Assembly (NCBI RefSeq): GCF_036711975.1
Contig: NC_091976.1
Coordinates: 9,114,001 to 9,178,000 of the forward strand
Length of the DNA stretch: 64,000 nt
Source of the DNA: Onthophagus taurus
Taxonomy: Eukaryota > Arthropoda > Insecta > Coleoptera > Scarabaeidae
Direction: 5' to 3'
Shown: in pieces, positions 8,171 through 20,089 of the stretch
Layout: each line of letters begins with the position of its first letter
How positions within the stretch are numbered: position 1 is the first letter of the stretch
Made by a program: the position numbers and the translations under genes
The notes under the pieces: model-generated
Seen by the model: only the letters and a program-made list of their open reading frames with translations
Told to the model about the DNA's origin: nothing
Database searches by the model: none

Positions 8171-11100
8171 ATGTTTATTTGTGAGTTCTGTCAAGTGTCT
8201 TTTACGGCGAAACATAATCTTGACAGGCATATGCGAGGTAAACATGGTCAAACTAATTTCGATTGTACCGTGTGTGGAGGAAAATTTTCAAGACGAGATA
8301 ACTTGAACGTACATCTGAAACGATCTCATGGGTTATCTATGAAACGTCAAGCACCACCACCACCACCACCATTACCATCAACCATCGAACATCGATCAAA
8401 TCTAGAGATGGAAGTTCCCGGTACATCTACTAAACATCAATCAAATTTGGAGATGGTAGTACCAACACCATTAACATCCCCACCACCACCACCACCACCA
8501 CTAGGTAATAAACGTCATCGATATTCAGCACGTCTAGAGTCCATAATCGAAAACGATGGAAGGGTATGTCAAGTTTGTGGCGATTTACTACCATCATTTA
8601 TCTCGCTTGAATGTCATCTTAGAACTGAGCATGTTGAAATAATCGATGATATTGTTAGAAAATTTAAGTCTTGCTATAAAAATAGGGTAGTTTGCTATAG
8701 AATTGATGGAGCTCAACCTGATGATGATATACCGTCATATCTATTGAAATGTTGTGACACAGTTAATCGACTGATTGAACAACATCTCAATAGGAATGGT
8801 TCGGTAAAAGCTCAGATTGAGTTATTAGCAAATTATATTAAGTCCGGATTTGATGATGATGACGGGAATGAGGAAATTATTATGTCGGAGAAAAATTTTA
8901 ATACAAAATTTAGAGTTATCACTGCCGCCACTGTGTTGAATGAGGTTTATGATGAGATGACTCGGGATGTTCTAAATCAAAGCGAAGAGTTTCAGGAGCG
9001 TGGGTCAGGGTGGGCTTTCCACTCTATATCTCACCTGCCCCTGAACATCAATAAATTTGAGCCCATACCCGGGTCATCATATATTCGTTTACCTCATGAT
9101 ATCGAAAAGAAAAAGGCATGCATCAATATTAAGAATTATGAAGACGATGCATGTCTAGCGTGGTGTTTGATGGCAGCTCTTTATCCCGCAAATCATAGTC
9201 AAGATCGGACTTCAAGCTACCCTCACTATAGTGAAACCCTTAATTTACAAGGTATTAGATTCCCCATTACTTTTAAAGACATTGTTAAAGTGGAAAAGTT
9301 GAATAATTTAAGCATTAATGTATATGAGTTAGTTAGGAATTCGAATAAGTATACGGTGGAAGGACCAATTTATTTTACCAAACAAAGACGTGAAATTCAT
9401 ATAAATTTACTCTATTTATATAAAACCGGCGGGAAAGGTCATTTTGTATTAATTAAGAACCTATCCAGGCTTATATCACGTTAGTTTTCACACCATGAGC
9501 ATTCTATACACTTTTGCGATGGATGTTTAACCCGATTTCCATCTGCTGAAAAATTAATTACACGTCAAAATCACGATTGTAATCATATAAAAACAATTGT
9601 TCCCACGATAAATTTAAAATCAAAACCTAATTATTTTGGCTTACACACTCCCGAAAATATTTTATCATTTAATAACTATAAATTCACACAGATGGCCCCG
9701 TTCGTTATATATGCAGACTTCGAATCGATTCTACAACCAATCGATTTTTGTGAGCCCAATTCATCTAAATCTTTTACCGAAAAAGTTGAGATGCATCAAC
9801 CCTATAGTTTCGCTTATTATATCGTTTCCACGATTGATAGTAGTTTTAATAAATTTGAAACGTATACAGGACTTGATGCATCTCACGTTTTTATCACAAA
9901 ATTAATCGATGATGTTAAATTTATCTATAATAAATACTTGAAAACCGTAAAACCAATGATACCTTTAACAACCGATGAGCAACGCAATTTCGATTCAGCT
10001 GAAAATTGTTATATTTGTCAAAATCCTTTCACATCTGACCAGGTTAAGGTACGCGATCATTGTCATATTGGTGGTAAATACCGGGGACCCGCCCATGCAA
10101 ATTGTAATCTAAATTTCAAACTTCCAAATTCTATTCCAATATTCTTTCATAATTTTAGCGGTTATGATTGCCATTTATTTATTAAAGAAATGGCTGATGC
10201 TGATGAATATGGACTTGATGTATTGCCGAACAATAAAGAAAAATATATCAGTTTCAGTAAAAGAGTGTTTGTCGATAAATTAATCAATGAAGATAAAACT
10301 GTTGAAAATATTTTTTTAAAATTAAGATTTGTTGATTCGTTTAGATTTATGGCATCTTCATTAGACTCTTTAGCCGGTAACCTCGAAATAAATGACTTTA
10401 TCAATATACGTAAATTCTTTCCACACCCGGAACATTTTAAATTGTTAACGAAAAAGGGTGTATTTCCATACAATTATATAGCCTCTTTCGACAAACTAAA
10501 TGATACATCACTACCATCTAAAAGCATGTTTTACAACAAATTAAATTTAGAAGACATAAGCGATGAGCAATATTCGCACGCTCAATGTGTGTGGAAAGAA
10601 TTTAATTGTCAAAATTTGAAACAATATTCCGACTTGTATTTAAAGACAGATGTTCTTTTATTGACTGATGTATTTGAAAAATTCAGGCAAGTTTGTTTTA
10701 AAACTTACGATTTAGATCCCGCGCATTATTATACGGCACCGGGGCTATCTTGGGATGCCATGTTAAAATTCACCAAAATTAAATTAGAATTATTGACGGA
10801 TATAGATCAAGTTCATTTTATTAAGAAAGGTATCCGTGGAGGTATTTCTCAATGCTCCCTACGGTACGCTAAAGCTAATAATAAATATATGGATAATTAT
10901 AACCCCAATTTCCCATCATCGCATTTAATGTATTGGGACGCGAATAATTTGTATGGATGGGCGATGTCGCAATATTTACCGGTTTCCAGTTTCAAGTGGT
11001 TAAATGATACCCAAATTCTAAATTTTAATTTTAATAATATATCAGATACTTCAGATTACGGTTACATTTTAGATGTAGATATCGAATACCCCGAGTATTT

Positions 11101-12205
11101 GCATGATACGCATAATGATTTACCTTTTTTATGTGAAAACATTTTACCACCTAACGGTAGATGTGAAAGCGATAAAAGATTGATTCCAAATTTATTTAAT
11201 AAAACAAATTATGTTGTGCATTATAGAAATTTAAAGCAGGCCGTTGCTAACGGTCTTAAAGTTTCTAAAATTAATAGAGTTTTATCGTTCAGACAGTCTA
11301 CCTGGTTGAAATCTTACATCGATAAGAATACAGCATTACGCCAATCCGCTAATAATTCTTTTGAAAAAGATTTTTTCAAGTTAATGAATAATGCGGTTTT
11401 TGGTAAAACCATGAAAAATGTAGATAAGCGAGTCGATGTAAGATTAGTGACCAGTTGGGATGATGTTCATACTAGCGAAATCTCCGGTCGTCCTCGTTTA
11501 GGAGCTCGGAGTTTAATTGCGAAATTAAATTTTAAAAGCATAAGCATATTCACAGAAACGTTTTCGGCAATTCAAATGGATCGTCTCCATGTCGTTTACG
11601 ATAAACCTCTATATGTTGGTTTTACGGTTTTAGAATTGTCTAAATTGTTAATGTATAATTTTTATTATGATTTCTTAAAACCAAAGTACGGTGAATCTAT
11701 TCGCTTATATTACATGGATACCGATAGCTTCACCGTACTAATTGATTCCGATGATGTTTATAGAGACGTGAAATTGAATTTAGATAAATTTGACACATCG
11801 AACTACAGTCCTGATAATCAGTTTGACATACCGTTACATAATAAAGCTGTTTTGGGTAAAATGAAAGACGAGAATTGCGGAAACATAATGGTTGAATTTA
11901 TCGGTTTGAGATCTAAAGTGTATGCGAATAGGGTCGCTGATGGTCGGGTTACAAAGAAATCTAAAGGTGTTAAGAAAGCTATTGTTAAACATAACATATC
12001 TTTTCAAAATTATTTAGATTGTTTAAATTCAAAATCGGTTTTATTTAAAAAACAAACGTTATTTAGAAGTTTCAATCATAACATATTTACAGCATTACAA
12101 AATAAATTGGTTCTATCACCAAATGACTCCAAGCGATATATTTGTAATAATGGAATTAATACATTCGCTTGGGGTCATTATAGTATTAATGACGATAGTA
12201 CATAG
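8171..12205 (+). pseudogene. Protein-primed family B DNA polymerase, broken by one TAG
   Basis: One phase is open from the ATG at 8171 to the TAG at 12203-12205 except for a single TAG at 9482-9484. The N-terminal part (437 residues) has C2H2 fingers at about residues 2-25 and 30-55, Pro-rich linkers, a third finger near 131-155, and a terminal-protein-like region ending in LIKNLSRLI. The polymerase part reads YADFES (Exo I), a treble-clef/HNH-like DHCHIGGKYRGPAHANCNLN, NFSGYDCHLF (Exo II), YSDLYLKTD (Exo III), DANNLYGWAM (motif A, about 10937), NNAVFGKTMKN (motif B) and YMDTDS (motif C, about 11710). All catalytic motifs are present from Exo I to motif C. It would copy the element by protein priming at the terminal repeats. 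This copy is presumed inactive unless the TAG is recoded. Confidence 0.9.
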
Positions 12206-12386
12206 TTTAATTTTAAGTTAATTTATTCGTAGTTATTGTAATTTATTGAAAAGTTCTCGATGGTTTAATTGTTTATTCGCTTTATTTTCTGTTTACATCA
12301 CACTTTAGCTATGGTTCAAATCTCATTGGTAAGTATGTTAATTTACACCATCGAGATTTTTTTTATTGTTTTAATTCAATTGCAGG
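12206..12386. other. 3' spacer after the polymerase
   Basis: Short AT-rich stretch. No gene of its own; it leads into a truncated copy of the OB-like gene. Confidence 0.5.
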
Positions 12387-12478
12387 ATTTTAAAGTCTAT
12401 ATACCTAAACGTTATGAAAATGAGATTTTAAAGGACGATACGTTTGCAATTTTAAAATCTTCAACCAATTCTTTGTGA
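12387..12478 (+). pseudogene. Truncated copy of the OB-like gene at 1827
   Basis: Encodes DFKVYIPKRYENEILKDDTF and a short end, matching the C-terminal third of the product of 1827-2117 (DFKVYIPKCYEDEILKDDTF). The 5' two thirds are missing. The stop codon lies in the first bases of the right TIR. A CAG just before the preserved part resembles a splice acceptor, and a GTAAGT occurs at 12330, but both probably arose by chance. Confidence 0.75.
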
Positions 12479-12717
12479 ATTTAAAACTAGAAAAAGAATT
12501 CATGTATTTGAGCTTTACGGGATGTTGCCCATCGAAATCATATTGAGATCGTGGAGAACATGGTTTACCAACCATTGGGATGTGTTGGGAACACTTAGGA
12601 TCGATTTATTTTTTATACTGTGAGTAATTTCTATTGTTTCTCGAATTTTCCTTTTGATAATTTTATTTTTTTTAATTTTATCAACAGTTGTTATTGGAAA
12701 TTTGTTTATCTAGAGAG

Positions 12718-12864
12718 ATGTTATTGCGTCTAACCACATTATTTTTTTTTTTTGCGGTTACATTATCTCTACCGCCTGGTGCGAAATTTATTCATTCCGA
12801 ACTTACACTCCAAACTGTTCACTTGAAGTTTATACACCGCTTATTGAAAACATGGAACATCTAA
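12718..12864 (+). CDS. Small signal-peptide-like protein, right TIR copy
   Basis: 48 codons: MLLRLTTL, a four-Phe run, AVTLSLPPGAKF and a short tail. Compared with the left copy it has one more Phe and a few substitutions (S/G, A/T, R/T). It is preceded by an intron-like stretch (GTGAGT at 12618, CAACAG ending near 12687). It overlaps the ATG of the OB-like gene at 12852. Confidence 0.35.
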   Translation: MLLRLTTLFFFFAVTLSLPPGAKFIHSELTLQTVHLKFIHRLLKTWNI

Positions 12865-13199
12865 ATCGTTTAGGACAGTGTGAATTTTTACCTAAGAAAA
12901 AAGTGAGTGATTTACATTTACATACACCGTATCCAATTGTAGCAGCTAAACGTATTCCAAGCCGAGCTTGGCCTACGGTAATTGTTGAACTGGAAGCTGG
13001 ATTTATTGTGTTTCTACCTAAACGTATTTCTGAAGTGATTTCCGATGCTGAAATTGTTGAACTACGTGAAATGTGTTTGGTATATCTTGGAGAACTTGAA
13101 CTTAACAAGACATGTACTGTGCAAAAGATTGAATTTATAAAGAAGAAGAAGAAGAATATTGGTTCAAATGATGAAATTCCATCGGCATCTATTTCTTAA
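12852..13199 (+). CDS. OB-like small DNA-binding-type protein, right TIR copy
   Basis: 115 residues, complete frame, almost the same as the product of 715-1062 on the other strand. The few differences are conservative or near-conservative. Both copies are intact while larger single-copy genes are broken. Function inferred as in the left copy. Confidence 0.7.
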   Translation: MEHLNRLGQCEFLPKKKVSDLHLHTPYPIVAAKRIPSRAWPTVIVELEAGFIVFLPKRISEVISDAEIVELREMCLVYLGELELNKTCTVQKIEFIKKKKKNIGSNDEIPSASIS

Positions 13200-13667
13200 A
13201 TGTAGTCATTTCAAGTTAATCACAGATTATATTATATATTGGTTTTTTATATATTATGCTAATATAATTTATTGTTAATTTGAAATGTAATGATTTTTTT
13301 TTATTTTTAATCCTATATTCCCACCACCACCACCATTTAATTTTTCAGCTCAAGTTACGCTAATTTACAGTTCAATTCTCAATCATAGCTAGCGTCATTA
13401 TATTTAAATTTTTCTGTTTAATTTTATAAAAAATTCCTAAATCTAGTACTTACACCACTCAATCATAGGGGGCGCCATTATATTTAAATTTTTCTATTTA
13501 ATTTTCTAAAAATCCCTAGATCTCTAGTTACTTTTAATACCAACCTAATTTTTTTTCCCCCAAACTTTGGTTGGTATCCCCCCCTATACCTAATACATTG
13601 AGGCGTGACGTCACCGCAGGATTGGCAGGATTAACTTCCGCTCTAGAACCGGCATTCTTACACTACT

Positions 13668-13673
13668 TTCGTC
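13668..13673. repeat. Target site duplication TTCGTC (right)
   Basis: Matches 240-245 exactly and abuts the right terminal repeat. Confidence 0.9.
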
Positions 13674-15419
13674 ATTCAGCGGTATAACGTGTAACATCGT
13701 GAAAAAAATTAGTCGTCGACATTTTGAAAATTTGAGTTTTGAGAAGTTTAGTCGAGATTATTAATCCATAATTTTTGGGAGAATCACGCATGTTATAGTA
13801 TTAAATCATAATTGATCGTTTGTGATTTTGGTAACAGAAGTTTATTCTGGATTTAGTTGTACTGCAAAGAAAAAATTGTTTGATAGCCTCAGAACATCCA
13901 CGAGGTACGTTAAAATTAATTTTCTTATCCTAATTTTCAGTCATTCATTCATTCATACTTTAGATTTCATTCAAAATCTTTCATGCTATTGAAAAAAAAA
14001 AAAAAAAAAAAAATTATAAAAAATAAAAAAAAAAAACTTAAAACTATCTTAAAACTATTGGATTTTTTTTCTTAATTAATTTTAATTGGTTAGGCTTTTG
14101 GAGGGAGCATTTTAAGAAAATTTTCTTCATCCACCTCGTGGGGAATAAAATCACGAGGTCATTCAGTCACCTAAAAATCCCCAAAATAAGTATCCTGAAG
14201 GAAGAAGGCGTTATCAGAAATATCCTACCTTAAGTTCTTCCTGGATGGTCATCTGGAGATTCTTTATGGTAATCTTATTCAAGGAAAAGGTCAGACGTTA
14301 AGTTTTGTTATAAAACATTCAAGAAACAATTTACTATTTTGGAAATTTAATTTAAATTATCTTTGTTTCATTTTTTTTTATTATTATTAAATTCATTAAT
14401 CTCTTGATATTCTTTTGTAAAATTTTAATTGGAATTTTTTTTTCTTTTCGATTCATAAAAATTCGTTCTAAATTAAATTTAATTTTATCAGACGAATACG
14501 GAAATTTATATATTTTTTTTTGCTTTGACTTTCTGATTTGGAATAATTTAATTTTCATATTCACATTTTCCAATTTCAATCATCATTTTTTTTTATATTT
14601 AATTTTAATTTTCATTTATTATTTTGGTTTGTGTATTACAAACTTTTATATATATATATATATATTTTTTTTTCCTCCAATATATTTCGTATTATTTTGT
14701 TTGCTATTCTTGAATTTCAATTATTTACTGTTGTGTTTGTCTCATCCTGTATACCTGAAAATTTTGAATTTTTAATATCTTCTTTTCGCCATTATTGTGT
14801 TATCGTGGTTTATTCAATGGCGTGGCGCTGTATAAATAAATCACCCCTTCTCCATTGAGCTGGTCGAGGTACCGCGATAAAATTCACTTTTCAAAATTAA
14901 AGTTAGGAAAATTGGGTGGGATAAGTTGAGTATAGGCATAGTATATATTTTTGTGATACAGCGGCAACATACTCTAAACATTCTTATCTTTTTTATTGTT
15001 GATGGACTACTGCACATCGGGACAATACAATAGGTTCCCTTGGAGGTCATAATTCTACAACTATTACTACCTAAAAAAACTAAACAACTAATTGATTAAA
15101 TGAACTAAATCTATTAATTAAATATCTATAATACAAATAAAAAATACAAAAAATGTACAAATAATGTAATAATAATGTTGGTAGTAGATACCAAAAGTTT
15201 AAAACTACTCAACTAAAGTAAAAACCAATATAAGAAATTACTTATTATTAAAAAAATACTACCAACTAATTAAAACAAATATTAATAATTATTAAAAATC
15301 AGCACAGGCAAAACACTACTTGAGGACAAAGTTAACACTTGAGCCCACAACAGCTCACAAATTTATCTTTTCAAGAGTCCAAGAAGGGTGAGTAGAGTAG
15401 GGGGATTCTTTGGAAGTCA
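13674..15419. other. AT-rich spacer, no gene supported
   Basis: Contains an A-rich run at 13990-14035, a T-rich region at 14350-14760 whose open frames are low-complexity artefacts, and a short (TA)n at about 14648. The stretch 14880-15400 is A/T-rich without a frame. Parts near the right end may be remains of the Gypsy element that follows. Confidence 0.5.
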
Positions 15420-16609
15420 ATGGTAGTAAGATTTCATGATAACGGCGGTCATTTTGGAGTTGATCGGACAGTAGCCAGGATCAAGAGAAATTATTGGTTT
15501 CCGCGAATGAAGAGGTATGTTAGAAGATACATTGCGAGTTGTTTTGTTTGTTTGATGAACAAGCAACCCAGAGGACGACAACCAGGGTTTCTTCATCCGT
15601 TACCTGTAACCAAACGACCATTTGCAAGGATTCATTGGGATCACTGTCACAATCGATTCCTTTACGAAATTCGTTAAGGTGTATTCGGCGCGAGACACTA
15701 GAGCTCAAACGACTATAAAATGCGTTAAAAAGTTTATTAATGATTTTGGAATATCTTTAATGTACGTGGTGGATCGTTGAACATGCTTTACGGCTGAGGT
15801 GTTCAAGGAATTCTGTACGAAACATGGTACTGACATAAATTACATTTCACCTCGACATCCACAAGCAAATGGACAAGCTGAGATAGTGATGGAAACGTTG
15901 GTAAATTCTGATCAGTTAGTGATCAGTACGGCAGCAAGTGAAGATGCTTGGGACCTCACTCTGTCACTAGTCGAGAGAAACATGAATAGTGCGGTAAACA
16001 AGTCCACGAAGTATGCTCCGTACGAGACCGTATTTGGGTATATTCCACATTTTATTGATGCCAGATTGGAACGAGAATTGAGAGATTAATGAGACAGACA
16101 ATGCTATTAGTGACGTTCAGGAAATGGTTCAAAGAAACATTGAGAGGGCACAGGAATCATACAAGAGGCAGTATGACAGAAAGCGCTGCCGGGCAGTAGA
16201 TTATACCGTTGGTGACATTGTAGTAATGAAATCCTGTCCAAAACCAACTGGAGAGTCCACTAAGCTACAATCTAAGTACAGAGGACCCTTAACAATAATT
16301 GAAGTCCTACCTAACGACACGTATAGGGTTACTAAGTTACCGGAGATAGGAGGAAGATTGTGGACAGCAACGGCCCATGTAAGTCAATTGAAAATCTACA
16401 GAAATCACGAGGAAAGTGATACTGATAGTGACGGCGTAAGTGAGAAAGATAAAGAGTCCGAAGAGGAGAAGAAGAAAGAAGACGACCGAGGACAAGATGA
16501 AGAGTCCGAAGAGGAGAAGGAGAAAGAAGAGGACCGTGCACAAGGAAAAGGAAGAGCGAGAAGGCAACGGAAAACTCCTGCAGCCTTGAGGGACTACGTT
16601 TGTGAATAG
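15420..16609 (+). pseudogene. Ty3/Gypsy integrase relic
   Basis: Three blocks in different frames follow the order of a Gypsy integrase. At 15420 there is a zinc-binding HHCC segment (HDNGGHFGVDRTVARI ... CFVCLMNK). At 15799 there is part of the catalytic core (YISPRHPQANGQAE, containing the last catalytic Glu). At 16124 there is a C-terminal domain (KLQSKYRGPLTIIEVLPNDTY). An acidic, Glu/Lys-rich tail ends at 16609. Frameshifts at about 15675 and 16090 and a stop near 15778 make it dead. No RT part lies upstream in the window. Confidence 0.85.
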
Positions 16610-16965
16610 GTGTGTGCACGTGTCCTAAACTAAAGTTTGTGCGTGAGTGTACGAAAATTATAATATTTGTTTTAGTTTAAAAAGTTTTCTCAGGAGAGAA
16701 AAACCGTCAGGAGAAGCCGAGTTTTAGAAACCGTCAAAAGAACATTCGAGAACGATTGAAATGGTGGGGACACGAGCAAGCGACGTCAACAGTTAGTCGT
16801 AACCGGACGGTTGTAAGGTGTGAGTCTATTCTTGTAACCTAACCTCACTTGTATATATCTTGTCTATATTGATTAAATACATATTTTTTTGTTCCTGGTC
16901 AGATGACAAGCGCTAACGTACGCATCACTTGCCATTCCGTTGATTCCGTTGGCACATATAATACA
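16610..16965. other. Sequence 3' of the Gypsy integrase
   Basis: Could be the element's 3' untranslated region or LTR, since it follows the pol end directly. No second copy was found in the window to confirm an LTR. Confidence 0.35.
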
Positions 16966-18411
16966 GGGTAGTCAATTTAACGTGAGGCAAGCGGTTATCT
17001 CAAAAATTTGATTGATTTTTCAATCAATTTCATTTTTATGTAAAATGAACCAAATCAAAGTTGTTCTGTGCGAAGGGGGAAACCATATGACGATAACATT
17101 TTTTGACCTTGACCTTATTTTCAAGGTCATATGAAGGTCACGGCCAATTTTTTAAATGGCACCCTATGTTTTTGATTGCAAAATCTGAATCTATCGATAA
17201 AAGTAAAATAATTAAAAAAAAAAAATTACAGTGTGGTTTTGCCAGTACGACGGCGAAACATATTTTATAGACAAAATCTAAATAATTTATTCATTTAAAT
17301 GGTTTTAAATATTGTTTATTTATAATAAAATGATTAAACTGTACTATTAGTCAACAACAAGTATAAAATTTATAATAAATGTTCAAATATTTCCACATCC
17401 ACTTCAATACAGTTATTAACCCTTCTATTAAAACTTTCTTTACATCTTAAAAGGTTTTCTTGACTACTATTTCTGCATGCATTTCTTATCCGCTTTTTCA
17501 TGTTTTCTGGCGTAGTCGGTACTTCGCGATAAACATTATCCTTAAGGACACCCACAAAAAAAAATCAAGAGATGTTAAATCAGGTCATCTGGCAGGCCCG
17601 GAAATTGGACCTCCCCTTCCAATCCATCGCCCAGCATAGTCCCGATCTAAAGCTTCACATGCAATATGTAAAAAATGTGCTGGACACCCATCATTTTATA
17701 GCCACATATTTTGTCTTTCTGCCCTGCTCAAATCTACAAGTAACGTTGGTAAGACGTCATCTAAAAAATTTCGGTACTTCTCCCCATTCAGCATACCATC
17801 AATAAAGTATGGACCGATCAATTTATCACCAAATTATGCCACACCAAACATTAACCGATCAAGGTCGTTGATGTTCTACTTCTCGCAACCATCTCGGATT
17901 TTCAACGCTAATAGTGCATGTTATGTCTATTGACTTGTCCTTTGTTTGTAAAAGTAGACTCATCCGAGAATAGCACGTTACCAAAGAAATTGAAGTCCAA
18001 CCGCATTCGTTCTTGTGCCCATTGACAAAATATTAATCGATTTTCAAAATCACCTCCATTGCTGTTGATGCAATGAAATGTGGTATGGGTGATACTTGTT
18101 GCGCTTTAATATTCTTAAAATGCTGGTCTTCGATATTCCGGCGTCAATTGCAAGTCGTCGAGTGCTTGAGGATTTACCTCAACGCTAGGTAATATCGCAA
18201 TTTCCTTTTCTTCCGTAGTTACAGTTGCTCGCCGAGTTTTTTTTCTTGATTCCACATTTCCAGTGTTAGTGAAATCATTCACAACTCTGTAAAAGGTACT
18301 TCTCAAAGGTGTATTTCGATCAGGAAAACGTTCTCGATACAAAGCTATACTATCAGCAACTTTTCTACCACATTCTCCATAAATAAAAATTATTTCGACT
18401 TTTTCTATCAC
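16966..18411 (-). pseudogene. Mariner-like transposase, decayed
   Basis: Read on the minus strand from 18411, the N-terminal HTH block begins MIEKVEIIFIYGECG and continues YRERFPDRNTPLRSTFYRVV and TGNVESRKKTRR. The C-terminal end (VPTTPENMKKRIRNAC ... CIEVDVEIFEHLL) is at 17555-17370. The middle is broken by several shifts. The left terminus begins TACAGGGTAGTC at about 16966; a matching right terminus was not found. The element type is the same HTH-type mariner group as at 5920, 33373 and 50950, but a different family. Confidence 0.75.
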
Positions 18412-19587
18412 ACTAGAGTATCCATGATTTAATGACTTAGATTAAACACTTTGCCTTAATGTAAAACGATGGAATGAATTCAGAATTTATTGCCAAGCAG
18501 TTTTTATACAAATTTTGTTTTACCTGTTACATTTTAAAACAATTCAACTAATTAAGTCTGTGAAAGTATTATTCTGAAAATGCCGACATAAGCAGTTCCA
18601 CGAACTCTTGTTTTACGCTCTGTTTTATGCGTTATTCTATTATCAAATTGACAAAGACGGAAAAATTACGGAATCTTTTAGACCTCTTTCCATAGGTATC
18701 CGAGCCAGGTCACCAGGATTTAAGCGAATTATAAATTAAAAAAGGAACAGAAGGAACTATGCGGGGAGAGGAGGGTTTCGTCCAATCCATGTTCTATTTT
18801 CAATGATATCGGTTTAATATTATACATAGATGCATCAGTTAAGTGGCCAGTAAAAGTAAAAAAAAATCGGTTTCGGATGATAGCCACTCCAAGCAGATAA
18901 AAAATTTAATTAAAAGCGGATTCTAATGAAGACATGAACACTGATGGTTATTAACAGTACCATGGAATGTTAAAAATTAATTATGCGTTTTAAGTAATTA
19001 GTTCGTCTTTTGTTTTTTAAAAAAACGTCTGTAACAAACGATTGTGATTTGTCTATTTGTCTGCTGTATTAATGTGCGACCAACGTTTTTCCACAATTTA
19101 CCTGTTTTATAGATGCCGCTTTTACGCAACAAAGTTGCGGTTTTCAATAAACCGATCACGAGTTATACGGTTGGCTGTAGGTTTAGCTACCGTATCTTTT
19201 TTTGGTTGGTGCTGGTTGGGTTTTCGATAGAAAGAAAACGCTTCAATTTCTCTTAGGGAAGAAGTTCAATCGATAAAAGATCTCGACGAAAACTAAACAC
19301 TATTACAAGGTTTTCTTATTATATTAGATTCCGAAATCTTACCAAAATTACCTATCATTAGTACATTCCTCAAGTGTCCTGTTACAGCATGTGAATTAAT
19401 ATCTGCCACGTCTGTCATTAATTCACGTGAATGCGTAATATATATCGCTTTTTAGGAAGCCGGCTTAAAATTTGCTTTTTTGTCGAGTGTCGATATAATG
19501 TCGAGTCGTGTTGAAAATTCAACGCACTCTTTCGCATATTAAACATTTTAAATAACACCATTGTTGAAAATCCATCAAATCGGGTTT
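18412..19587. other. Spacer, no gene supported
   Basis: About 1.2 kb of moderately AT-rich sequence without a convincing frame or repeat. It may include the lost right end of the mariner-like element. Confidence 0.5.
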
Positions 19588-19600
19588 AAATTAAGATTTA
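19588..19600. repeat. Probable target duplication of the non-LTR element (3' side)
   Basis: AAATTAAGATTTA here and AAATTAATATTTA at 27953-27965 match in 12 of 13 positions and bracket the non-LTR element. Confidence 0.6.
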
Positions 19601-20089
19601 CATTGCATTACATTACATTACATAGACTACATATCGGGTAGGCGGACCAACCAACCTTGCACCGCGACCCTAAGGATCTATTGTACCCCGAGAGATATCG
19701 TTATCAAATTTCACCGTGCAGTCCAATGATCTTAACGAACATTAATACCTAGCTCGGTGAAAGGTCATTCAGATCCTTTGAGGAGATAAACAGCGATCCA
19801 AAAATCGAGAATCTGATACGATTAACAGCAGGGCAATGGCATAAAACATGCTCATCCGTCTCTGCTTCCTCCGCACATAGTCCACATTCAATATCGTCGG
19901 CTAAACCCAACAACTTGTTGTGTGCTTTTAATCGTCAGTGCCCAATAAAGACACCCATTAGAACTTTTATGCTACTACGAGCATGTCCTAAAATGTCACA
20001 GTCCAATCTTATGTTTGGCCATCGCAAATGATACACCAACTGCTGGTTCTGGCACCACAAACACTTTAGCGCTGCCCTCTCGTACTAGG

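Larger units (their letters stand above)
246..13667. mobile_element. Polinton/Maverick-type DNA transposon, 13.4 kb
   Basis: The element is bounded by inverted repeats that begin AGTAGTGTAAG and by the 6-bp duplication TTCGTC. Inside are a protein-primed family B DNA polymerase, the C-terminal end of a chromodomain integrase, a DIQG-type small protein, OB-like small proteins and a metalloproteinase-hemopexin gene. Without the nested mariner-like insert the element would be about 11.6 kb, short for a Polinton (usually 15-20 kb). I found no major or minor capsid gene, packaging ATPase or adenovirus-type protease. The integrase is truncated and several genes are broken, so this copy is almost certainly defective. 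The family assignment rests on the duplication, the terminal repeats, the polymerase and the integrase end together. Confidence 0.9.
12475..13667 (-). repeat. Right terminal inverted repeat (about 1.19 kb)
   Basis: Reverse complement of 246-1436. It ends CTTACACTACT followed directly by the duplication TTCGTC. It contains the second copies of the small signal-peptide-like frame and the 115-residue OB-like gene. Confidence 0.9.

Noticed and set aside
12311-12388. GTAAGT ... CAG as an intron joining a short exon to the truncated OB-like copy
   Set aside because: The acceptor CAG corresponds to coding sequence (GAATTGGAG) in the intact paralogue at about 2011, so it arose by point changes within a decayed copy.
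14352-14858. Overlapping open frames in a T-rich stretch
   Set aside because: Phe/Ile/Lys/Asn-rich low-complexity products on both strands, with no conserved pattern.
16332-16619. Minus-strand frames of 76 and 95 codons
   Set aside because: Shadows of the Glu/Lys-rich tail of the Gypsy integrase relic.
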